The notes below the pieces were generated by a model. It searched no databases, was not told the origin of the DNA, and saw nothing but the letters and a program-made list of their open reading frames with translations. The translations under genes and the position numbers were made by a program. This document shows, piece after piece, positions 6,766 through 13,672 of a DNA stretch of 64,000 bases. This DNA is from Pullichristensenella sp002068815. Its GTDB lineage: Bacteria > Bacillota > Clostridia > Christensenellales > Aristaeellaceae. Numbering within the stretch: position 1 is the stretch's first letter; each line of letters begins with the position of its first letter. The stretch lies in assembly GCA_040772885.1 (NCBI GenBank), contig JAXGXF010000008.1, positions 38,644 through 102,643 on the forward strand, read 5' to 3'.

Positions 6766-6954
6766 CTACGATACCTCGATCACGGACACCGGGCACGAAT
6801 CCTGCGCTTCGACCGCGCGCTCCTCGGCCTCCGGGGGAACCGGATCGGCGTGCACTTCCGCCAGTCCGTCCTCCGCCATCCGGAACACCTCCGGGCATGT
6901 CTCCGCGCACAGGCCGCAACCGATGCAGCCGTCCCTGTCGATTTTCGCCTTCAT
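6766..6954 (-). CDS. [4Fe-4S] ferredoxin, monocluster type
   Basis: A 62-residue ferredoxin. The cluster motif is CIGCGLCAETCPEVF (Cys 10, 13, 16 and the CP Cys at 20), with the late CPVSVI near residue 54. The spacing after the third Cys and the acidic middle match single-cluster Fer4_13/Fer4_15-type ferredoxins rather than 2[4Fe-4S] clostridial ones. It carries electrons in the cytoplasm. It follows the RIC di-iron gene by 50 bases, which suggests supply of electrons for iron-sulfur repair or stress defence; that role is inferred from context. Confidence 0.9.
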   Translation of the reverse strand: MKAKIDRDGCIGCGLCAETCPEVFRMAEDGLAEVHADPVPPEAEERAVEAQDSCPVSVIEVS

Positions 6955-7004
6955 AAGTCAAACCTCTCCCTTCATTGAATCCGCCCTGGGCCGTCGGAAT
7001 CCGC

Positions 7005-7667
7005 TCACGCAAAGCCCTTCAGCAGGATATTGTTCTCCAAATGGATGTGCTGATGCAGGTCGCCCTCGAGCTCCTCGAGCATCGCGTACGCCCTGCGCCA
7101 GGTCAGGCACGCGTCCTCCGGCACGCGGTAGTCGGAGGTGATTCTGCGAAGCGCCTCGAGCAATTCGCCCGCGCCCTGGTGCTCGCCGATGATCTCCAGC
7201 GCCTGCGCCCTCGAAGCGTCAGGCCCTTTTTCCAGCGCCGGGAACAGCGACAGCTCCTCCTTCACGAGGTGCTGTTCCAGCTCGGACCTCAGCCTTCCGT
7301 ACAGCTTGTATACCTCGAACAGCTCCGGGTGATTCCTCCCGTGCGCCTTGATGACGCTGAGCAGCAGCTCCCCGATCTCCGGAAGCGCGCGCCACAGATA
7401 CGCGTGGTGCACCTCCTCGATATAGCCCGACAGAGCCGCCGGGCGCATCCGCGCGAAATCCCGCTCGCCGTCGCCCCGCCGCTTCGACGCGTGCGCCTTC
7501 GCCCGTTCGAGAAATTCCTCGACGTTCAGGCCGCGCTCCGCGAGCGCATCTTCCAGCGGCCTCTTTCCGCCGCAGCAGAAGTCGATCTTGAGTTCCTGAA
7601 GCGCCTGCAGCGCGCCCGGCACGTTCGCCGCGACGTCTCCAACCGCCGCATGCCTTTCGATGGTCAT
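7005..7667 (-). CDS. iron-sulfur cluster repair di-iron protein (RIC/YtfE/ScdA)
   Basis: A 220-residue protein of the RIC family, which repairs iron-sulfur clusters damaged by nitric oxide or peroxide. The N-terminal ScdA_N-like domain (about 1-55) has the FCCGG motif with adjacent Cys. The C-terminal hemerythrin-like domain carries the iron-binding His and Glu in HHAYLW, HLVKEE, EHQGAGE and HQHIHLENNIL. The start at 7667 is taken over one 12 codons upstream because a G-run ribosome binding site lies just before it. It is the first gene of a leftward operon with a ferredoxin and three proteins of unknown function, led by a consensus promoter about 140 bases upstream. Confidence 0.92.
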   Translation of the reverse strand: MTIERHAAVGDVAANVPGALQALQELKIDFCCGGKRPLEDALAERGLNVEEFLERAKAHASKRRGDGERDFARMRPAALSGYIEEVHHAYLWRALPEIGELLLSVIKAHGRNHPELFEVYKLYGRLRSELEQHLVKEELSLFPALEKGPDASRAQALEIIGEHQGAGELLEALRRITSDYRVPEDACLTWRRAYAMLEELEGDLHQHIHLENNILLKGFA

Positions 7668-7815
7668 GATGTTCCCCCCCCCAGTCAGTCTCCGTCTCGC
7701 CAAATTCTATCGTCCTATGGATAATGTACCAGAAAAAGCATGGCGGTAAACATCGGCGGGCTTCGCCGCGTCCATCCGCGCAAAGTCCCTGTCCATATAT
7801 TGGGATTTCGGATTC

Positions 7816-7844
7816 ATTATAATGCGGCGCGTCGGTGCTGTCAA
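7816..7844 (-). promoter_or_regulatory. consensus promoter for the RIC-ferredoxin operon
   Basis: On the minus strand TTGACA (7839-7844) and TATAAT (7816-7821) are separated by 17 bases. The 5' leader would be about 140 nt. I see no clear FNR- or NsrR-type dyad over the promoter. Confidence 0.8.
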
Positions 7845-7925
7845 CGCACGGAAAAGAAGCGGTTCATTTTTTCGACAATTCCGGCGCGCGTGTTTTTCCC
7901 GTCGCGCTTTTCCGGAAACGCTGCG

Positions 7926-7957
7926 GAACGGGCCGGCATTGCCGGGATTGTTCCGCG
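7926..7957. repeat. inverted repeat between divergent promoters
   Basis: GCGGAAC and GTTCCGC arms enclose an inner GCCGGCA/TTGCCGG pair. It sits between the leftward RIC promoter and the rightward M24 promoter in the 400-base intergenic stretch 7668-8070. It could be an operator or a structured leader; nothing else is seen in that stretch besides the two promoters. Confidence 0.35.
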
Positions 7958-7983
7958 AACAGGCGCAAATATGAATTCCCGTA

Positions 7984-8013
7984 TTGACATGTTCGGAGGG
8001 TGGATGATATACT
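7984..8013 (+). promoter_or_regulatory. promoter for the M24-like gene
   Basis: TTGACA (7984-7989) and TATACT (8008-8013) with an 18-base spacer, followed by a 5' leader of about 50 nt and GAGGAGAGAAGAG before the ATG. Confidence 0.7.
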
Positions 8014-8070
8014 TTTCACAGAGTTGAAACGGTTCATATTTCGTTTCAGCGGATTGAGGAGAGAAGAGAC

Positions 8071-9459
8071 ATGAGCACGATTGCCCGAAAAAGAATTGCC
8101 GCGCTGCCGAATCTTCCGTGGGAGGGGAGCCTGCAGGCGGTTCCGGAACTGGCCGCGGACACCTATGCAAGGAGGCTCGCGGCGCTGCGGGACCGGTTCG
8201 GCGACCATTCCCATTTGGTGTTTTACGCGGACCGCGAGCATTTTTCGAATGTGGAATATTTTACGGGCTTCGACCCCCGGTTCGAGGAGGCGCTGCTCAT
8301 CGTGCCCAGGGAAGGGGAGGTGACGCTGGTCGTCGGAAACGAGGGGGACGACTACGCGAACAAGATTCCGTTTCCGTTCAAAAAAGTCATCTATCCGACC
8401 TTCAGCCTGCCGGGACAGCCGCGGGAGAGCTCCTTGACGCTGGAGGAGATTTTCCGCGCGAGCGGCATCCGCGAAGGCGACAGGGTCGGGCTGGCGGGCT
8501 GGAAGCTGTTCGGGCCGAAGGACCCGGTGCGCGCGGAGGATGCGCTCGACGCGCCGTATTTCATCGTGCGCGCGCTCGAGAGGGCCGTCGCGCGCGGGCG
8601 CATTTCGGGCGCGAATGAGATCATGATCGGCAACGAGCGCGGCCTTCGCCACAGTCTGGAGGCGGAGGACATGGCGCTGTGCGAAATCGCCGGCACGATG
8701 ACCTCGCGAAGCGTGTACGCCGTGCTCCGCGCGCTCAAAGAGGGGATGAGCGAGGAGGAGGCGTCCAGAGAGCTTCGCATCAGCGGCATGCCCCTGAGCG
8801 CCCACCCGAACGTGAACTTCGCGGACAACGCGTTCTACGGCCTGGCGAGCCCGACCATGGCGAGCGCGCTGCGGCGCGGGGACGTCGTGGGCGCGGGCAT
8901 GGCGTATAGGCGCTCGCTGTGCCACAAGGTCTCGAATTACATCCTGGACGCGCGCGAGGAAACGGAGGAGCGCCGCACATTCTTCGACGATTATTTCCGC
9001 GCGGTCGCCGCGTGGTATGAGGCGCTTGAGATCGGCGCGCCCGGCAAAGAAGTATACCGGGCGGTGCGGGGCGAGATCGGGGATCTGCGCGCGTTCGGCA
9101 TAGGGCTCAACCCGGGGCACCTCATCCACACGGAGGAGTGGTCGAACAGCCCGTTCGCCGAGGACTGCGACGCGCCGCTGCGCTCGGGCATGGCGATACA
9201 GTGCGACTTTACGGCCTCCCGGCCGGCGCGCGGGCTGACGGTGCACGCGGAGGACGGCGTGCTGCTGGCGGACGCGGCGCTCAGGGACGCCCTGAAGCGC
9301 GTCGCGCCGGAGGGATACGCGCGCATCGAGGCGCGCCGCCTGTTCATGAAGGCGGAGTTGGGCATCGAGCTCGCGCCGGAGGTGTTGCCGACGTCGGACA
9401 TGCCGGCCGTCGTGTTTCCCTATTTGATGGACCTGGGTATCGTTCTGTCGCGGGAATAG
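8071..9459 (+). CDS. M24-like (creatinase/Xaa-Pro peptidase fold) protein, metal site incomplete
   Basis: A 462-residue protein laid out like an Xaa-Pro peptidase: N-terminal creatinase-like domain (about 25-190, with a FYADREHFSNVEYFTGF segment) and a C-terminal pita-bread domain (about 205-460). In active M24 enzymes two Asp, one His and two Glu bind two metals. Here the His region GHLIHTEEW and a late AEDGVLLAD are present, but the region that should hold the two Asp reads VGAGMAYRRSL and the first Glu region reads RSGMAIQCDF. It is therefore probably not a normal dimetal aminopeptidase and may be a binding or otherwise altered member. An ArgZ-like pseudogene follows 45 bases later. Confidence 0.75.
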   Translation: MSTIARKRIAALPNLPWEGSLQAVPELAADTYARRLAALRDRFGDHSHLVFYADREHFSNVEYFTGFDPRFEEALLIVPREGEVTLVVGNEGDDYANKIPFPFKKVIYPTFSLPGQPRESSLTLEEIFRASGIREGDRVGLAGWKLFGPKDPVRAEDALDAPYFIVRALERAVARGRISGANEIMIGNERGLRHSLEAEDMALCEIAGTMTSRSVYAVLRALKEGMSEEEASRELRISGMPLSAHPNVNFADNAFYGLASPTMASALRRGDVVGAGMAYRRSLCHKVSNYILDAREETEERRTFFDDYFRAVAAWYEALEIGAPGKEVYRAVRGEIGDLRAFGIGLNPGHLIHTEEWSNSPFAEDCDAPLRSGMAIQCDFTASRPARGLTVHAEDGVLLADAALRDALKRVAPEGYARIEARRLFMKAELGIELAPEVLPTSDMPAVVFPYLMDLGIVLSRE

Positions 9460-9504
9460 GGCGGGGCGACCGGACCGCCCTGCGGCGATATGGGAGGAAT
9501 GGCG

Positions 9505-10057
9505 ATGGGATTCTGTCTGACGAAATACAATCCGCCGGATTTCTCGCAGGCGTTTTTGCGGAGCGCGCCGGACGCCCGGATGCTGCCCGCGCCGATGGAC
9601 GGCGTCGTCCCGGACGGCTATCACGCGACGACCATCTTCCCGGAGTACTTCAAGATCGGCGGCGAATGGATGCTCGCCGGGGAGAGAGCCGCATGGACTG
9701 CGTCGCGGTCTGCCGGGGCGGGCGCATCGACGTGCTCGAGTTCCGGAACGTGCGCAGGGGCGACCCGGTGATCCTCGGCCGGACCGAGGACGCGAGCGAG
9801 GGCATCTACGTCTATCCGCACGGGTTTTCGGCCGGGCGGCAGGATTCGGAGGAGCTGTTCGCCTTCCGCCGGCGGAGATCGCGCGAGACGGCGTTTTCGG
9901 GACGCTCCGGCAGGTCTACATCTACTGCGTCGACATCTCCGAATTTGCGGTGAACAAGCTCGGCGACCGCGGGAGCCTGTCCGCGAAGAGCATACGGACA
10001 AACGTGCAGGACTTCGTCGTCAACGTGCGCAAGGGCCTGCATATCCCGAACGGATAG
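9505..10057 (+). pseudogene. LOR/SDH-type (TIGR00300/ArgZ-like) gene with internal deletion and frameshifts
   Basis: Begins with GGGAGG before ATG 9505 and MGFCLTKYNPPDF. The next part (DGVVPDGYHATT, MDCVAV) resembles the beta-rich N-terminal domain of LOR/SDH-type proteins such as ArgZ/AgrE. Near 9690 an extra GA in GAGAGAG shifts the frame; the text continues in another frame to about 9900, then a third frame gives CVDISEFAVNKLGDRGSLSA and a C-terminal end at 10057 that matches the last about 50 residues of the family. The Rossmann-like core of some 200 residues between them is gone; about 184 codons remain against about 400 in full members. Ornithine/arginine metabolism would be the ancestral role, by family. 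Confidence 0.65.
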
Positions 10058-10063
10058 GGCGGA

Positions 10064-10543
10064 TCATTCCGCCCCTCCGGCCGGCGAGGCTCCCGGGCGA
10101 TGGCTGTACAGCAGGTATTTTCTTCCCGCAAAGTTCCATAAAAGCACGATCGCCGTGGACACGGCCTTCGACAGCATGAAGTGCAGCCCGAGAAACTCCG
10201 TGAGGAAGTACATGAGCCCCAGCGTCAACAGCAGCCCGACCCCGCCGATCGCGCCGTAGCCGAGGAACTCCCCGAGCGCGCCCGCGCGCGGGGCCTCGTA
10301 CCGAAAGACCAGCGCCTTCGAGAGCGCGAAGTTGACCGCCAGCCCCGCGAAAAAGCCGAACACCGCCGCGACGAGGTAGTTCGGCCCCATTCGCTCCAGC
10401 CCCCACAGCACGCCCGCGTCCGCCAGCGCGGCCGCGCCGCCGACAAACGCATAGCGCAGAAACTGCAGCGGGACGTTTTGGGTGGGCGCCACGAACAGCG
10501 CGCGCAGGTCAAGCCTGCGCGCCAGCCTGAAAATCTCCCGCAT
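10064..10543 (-). CDS. GtrA-like membrane protein
   Basis: A 159-residue protein of the GtrA family (PF04138): four membrane helices at about 25-47, 55-73, 92-112 and 118-137, with the family motifs FLRYAFVGGAAALAD, NFALSKALVF and the late NFAGRKYLLY. GtrA-type proteins act in the movement or handling of lipid-linked sugars for surface polysaccharide or teichoic acid glycosylation. GGAGG lies 6 nt before the ATG. It is divergent from a fragment of a membrane protein with an extracytoplasmic domain, which fits surface glycan functions. Confidence 0.88.
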   Translation of the reverse strand: MREIFRLARRLDLRALFVAPTQNVPLQFLRYAFVGGAAALADAGVLWGLERMGPNYLVAAVFGFFAGLAVNFALSKALVFRYEAPRAGALGEFLGYGAIGGVGLLLTLGLMYFLTEFLGLHFMLSKAVSTAIVLLWNFAGRKYLLYSHRPGASPAGGAE

Positions 10544-10545
10544 GT

Positions 10546-11253
10546 CCGGCCTCCGCCGCCGCCCTCTGCGCCGCCCTTCTGATATTTCATCTCGCGAAAA
10601 ACCGGAATCCGGGGACTCTCAAGGCCGCCCTGATCGCGGCGTTCGGCATATGCTTCGGAGTCCTCATCGGCGTTGCCTTTTACTCGATCATGCCCTACCA
10701 CGTCAGCGCGTGGACGTTCATCGTCCTCTGGTTCTTGTGGACGGCGTGGGGCGAGGCGCGCCTCCGGCGGCTCCGGTACGCGATGCTCGCGGTCATACTC
10801 CTCGCGTCCTTCGGCTCGTACATCACGGCAGTCCGCGATTTGCGCCAACCCTATTCCGGCGCGAAGGACTGCGCGGCCTTCGTGCGGGAGGAGATTCCGG
10901 AGGATTCGCTGCTTCTCGCCGCCTGGGAGCCCACGATCGCGGGCGTGGTATCCTACCTCGACAGCGACGGGATTTACAGCATCTACGGCGGCGAAAAGGT
11001 AACCTATGTGAGCTGGGAGAGGAAGGAACAGAGCATCGGCGGCTATGAAGCCCTGTGCGCGTGGGCGCGGGAAACGAAGCCCGGCGCCGAATATGTTTAC
11101 GTCCTCTACGCCCAGATCAACACGTCGCAGGACTTCAGAAAGCTCTCCGGGATGGAGCCCTTTTTGACCGGGGACAACCTTATGTACAGGACCCCCAAGG
11201 GCGTGATCGTGCCGAGCGAGACCTTTGCGATTTACCGGGTTCCCGTGCAGTAG
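10546..11253 (+). pseudogene. 3' part of a polytopic membrane protein gene, 5' end lost
   Basis: The frame is open from about 10546 to 11253, but the early part (ALCAALLIFHLAKN, GICFGVLIGVAFYSIM) has no start codon with a ribosome binding site; the first in-frame ATG (10690) lies within a helix pair. The remaining protein has about three membrane helices and then a soluble extracytoplasmic domain of about 135 residues (KDCAAFVREEIPEDSLL to TFAIYRVPVQ). This build, helices then a small alpha/beta domain with an AAFVREE segment, is typical of the C-termini of membrane glycosyltransferases of the GT-C type. The 5' end abuts the start of gtrA, so a deletion or inversion probably joined them. Identity is an inference. 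Confidence 0.6.
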
Positions 11254-11280
11254 ATTCCCGGTCCGGATATCCATGAAAGA

Positions 11281-11317
11281 GCGGCCCCGCGGCGCCGAAG
11301 CAGGGGCCGCTTTTTTT
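11281..11317 (+). terminator. Rho-independent terminator
   Basis: GCGGCCCC pairs with GGGGCCGC (11281-11310 overall) and seven T follow. It separates the degenerate gene from the promoter of the dynamin-radical SAM operon. Confidence 0.85.
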
Positions 11318-11357
11318 CGCGCGCGGCCGCGGCGTTTGAAAATTTCATGTTAAAATA

Positions 11358-11386
11358 TTCCTAATAACGACAAAACATGCTATAAT
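11358..11386 (+). promoter_or_regulatory. promoter of the dynamin / M48 / radical SAM operon
   Basis: A perfect TATAAT (11381-11386) with a weak TTCCTA 17 bases upstream, in an AT-rich island just after a terminator. The first start codon is 42 bases downstream. All nine genes to 21811 are in the same direction with gaps of no more than 27 bases, so this is probably the only promoter. Confidence 0.65.
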
Positions 11387-11427
11387 GCCCAGAGGTTGAT
11401 GAAATCCCGCATGGAGGATTTTCTACC

Positions 11428-13131
11428 GTGAAGGCTGCAAGGCTCAAGAGCGTCGAGTTCAAGCTGTATGAATACCTGATCAACCTGCGCTCGTTTTACG
11501 ATTCTCTCGACGCGGAGGACATCATCGCCGGGATCGGCGAGTACGTCGAGCTGGTCAAGACCCGGTACTACAAGATTGCGCTGATCGGCGTGTTCAAGCG
11601 CGGAAAATCGAGCCTTTTGAACGCGCTGCTCGGCCACGGCGTGCTCCCCGCGGACGTCCGGCCCGCGACGGCGACCGTCAATCGCGTGACGTTTTCGCCG
11701 ACGGAATTCGCGGAGGTGTTCTTCAAGGACGGGACGACCCGCGAGATCGAGATCGACCAGCTCGACGACTATGTCTCGAAGGTCGGCGAGGTCGGGCGGC
11801 GCAACGCCGCGGAGATCGACGAGGTCGTCGTCGGCTACCCCTCCGTTTTCTGCCAGAATTACATCGACATCATCGATACCCCCGGGCTCGAGGACGACGA
11901 GCGGATGACCGAGATCACGCTGAAGCGGATCGAGGAGATCGACGCGGCGATCGTCGTCATGTCCGCGCTTTCGCCGTGCAGCCAGAGCGAGTGCGAGCTG
12001 ATCGTCCGGCTCCTGAAGAGCCGCAACATACACGACATCGTGTTCGCGGTCAACTTCATCGACTGCCTCGACGGCGAGGAGGACATAGGCCGCGTGCTCA
12101 AAAGCGTCGAGGAGAAGGTCCGCCACTATGCGTTTCAGGCGCTCGACGACGAGGAGACCATCGCCCGCGCGCACAGGATACTCGACCATATGCGCATCTT
12201 CGGCATTTCCCCGAAGGAGGCGCTCGCCGCGATGCGCACGAACGACCGGAATCTGCTGAAAAAGAGCCGCTTTCCGGGCTTTCAGGACGAGCTCTACAAG
12301 ATCGTGACCTCCGCGCAGACGACGAACATGATCGCGAAGGTGCTCGCCTTCGTGCGGGATTCGATCGCCGAGCTCGAGGGGCGCTACAACGCGCGCATGC
12401 TTCGCCTGCAGGCCGAGACCGAGACGACCGAGCGCGCGCTGCGCGGGATGATCCGTATCCGAGAGCAGATGGGCGCGTACGTCGACGGCCGGCTCGACGA
12501 GATTTCCCGCCGGTGCTGGGAGCGCATCGACGCGTTCCGCTTCCGCGGCGAGCATTTTCTGCCGATACGCTCGATGATCCTCGACCGGGCCGCGCGCGTG
12601 CGCTCGCCGGAGGACGTCCCGGCACAGTGCGCGGCGGCCTGCCGGGCGGTCGACGACCATCTGCGCGCGCAGTACAAGGCGGCGGCCGCGGACATGCGGG
12701 CGGCCTTTCTGGAGGGCGTCTCGGCGCTCAAGGGCGTCGCGCTCCCGTCCCCGGGCGGAAAAACGCCGGCGGCGGAGCTCTACGAGATCGTGACGGACGC
12801 GCCGCCGCCCGGCGCATACGACCTCGCGCCGCTTCGCCTCGGCGGGCCGGTGCGCGAGGGGGGGCTGTTCATCGCGCTGGAACAGGCGGCGTTTGCGCAG
12901 ATGTCGGCGGTCGCGGACCGGCTCGACCGCTGGCTGACCGAGATGCGCGGGGACTTCTGCCGCGCGTTTAAGCGGCTCGACAGCGCGTATCTGCAGGAGT
13001 ACCAGCTCGCGCTCGAGTGCGCCTACGAGGAGCGGTGCGAGGCGGCGGAATTTTTGAAGATGAGCTACCGCCGCAACCGCGCCCGGAGCGATCTGATGTT
13101 CGAGAGCATCCGCTCGGAAATGGAGATATAG
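11428..13131 (+). CDS. bacterial dynamin-like GTPase 1
   Basis: A 567-residue dynamin-family protein starting at GTG with GGAGGA upstream. The GTPase domain (about 48-260) has the P-loop GVFKRGKSS at residues 54-62, switch Thr in RPATATVNRV, and DTPGLEDDE near 150. The G4 element reads VNFID where many GTPases have T/NKxD. The rest (260-567) is long helices typical of the stalk of bacterial dynamins; no clear membrane helix is seen. Such proteins bind and reshape membranes, usually as pairs of different subunits. It is the first gene of the operon and is followed after one base by the zinc-ribbon gene. Confidence 0.85.
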   Translation: MKAARLKSVEFKLYEYLINLRSFYDSLDAEDIIAGIGEYVELVKTRYYKIALIGVFKRGKSSLLNALLGHGVLPADVRPATATVNRVTFSPTEFAEVFFKDGTTREIEIDQLDDYVSKVGEVGRRNAAEIDEVVVGYPSVFCQNYIDIIDTPGLEDDERMTEITLKRIEEIDAAIVVMSALSPCSQSECELIVRLLKSRNIHDIVFAVNFIDCLDGEEDIGRVLKSVEEKVRHYAFQALDDEETIARAHRILDHMRIFGISPKEALAAMRTNDRNLLKKSRFPGFQDELYKIVTSAQTTNMIAKVLAFVRDSIAELEGRYNARMLRLQAETETTERALRGMIRIREQMGAYVDGRLDEISRRCWERIDAFRFRGEHFLPIRSMILDRAARVRSPEDVPAQCAAACRAVDDHLRAQYKAAAADMRAAFLEGVSALKGVALPSPGGKTPAAELYEIVTDAPPPGAYDLAPLRLGGPVREGGLFIALEQAAFAQMSAVADRLDRWLTEMRGDFCRAFKRLDSAYLQEYQLALECAYEERCEAAEFLKMSYRRNRARSDLMFESIRSEMEI

Positions 13132-13132
13132 C

Positions 13133-13645
13133 ATGTACATATGTTCGAGTTGCGGGAAGATATTGAGCGACGGGGTGTCGATCTGCCCCGAGTGCGGCGC
13201 GAAGAACGCCCGGCACGAGGAGGTCAAGAAGTACGTCGCGTGCAAGGAGTCGATCCCCCAGTCCGTCAACTACTGCCCGCACTGTGGTGGCTATCAGGCC
13301 GTGCACGACTTCATGAGCCTGCGCTGCGTGCTCAAGCAGACGCACAACCAGTGGGACCAGGCGTCCGGCGCGGCGGGCAACTTCTTGAAGAGCTGGAAGA
13401 ACGACCAGAACGGCGAGCTGCTGTTCGGAAGCGGCGCGCTGCGCTTCAGCCCGCTGATCGGCCCGGCGATCGCGATGCCGTTCGGGGACATCCGCTGGAT
13501 CGCGCTCAACGAGGAGCTGCCCACGCGCGCGGAAATCCTGATCAAGCACCGCATGCCATCCAGATACATCCTTTTTTCCACCGCGGACGCGGCCAAGGCG
13601 CGGCTGCTCGTCGAGACATGCCGGCTGATCGTCAAGCAGGCGTAG
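13133..13645 (+). CDS. zinc-ribbon protein with PH/GRAM-like C-terminal domain
   Basis: A 170-residue protein. Residues 1-55 carry paired Cys knuckles (CSSC, CPEC, then a lone Cys and CPHC) as in double zinc ribbons. A linker with a helix (about 60-95) leads to a C-terminal unit of about 70 residues (NGELLFGSGALRFSP to LLVETCRLI) with strands and a final helix in the order of a PH or GRAM fold. In eukaryotes and bacteria such folds often bind lipids or protein partners. Lying between two dynamin genes it could be their adaptor or membrane recruiter. That role and the PH/GRAM call are inferences; the zinc-ribbon call is firm. Confidence 0.7.
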   Translation: MYICSSCGKILSDGVSICPECGAKNARHEEVKKYVACKESIPQSVNYCPHCGGYQAVHDFMSLRCVLKQTHNQWDQASGAAGNFLKSWKNDQNGELLFGSGALRFSPLIGPAIAMPFGDIRWIALNEELPTRAEILIKHRMPSRYILFSTADAAKARLLVETCRLIVKQA

Positions 13646-13672
13646 CGATCCTACAGCAAGGGAGGAATTTTG

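Noticed and set aside
7864..9624. A 586-codon minus-strand frame
   Set aside because: Antisense shadow of the M24-like gene, which has clear fold motifs, promoter and ribosome binding site.
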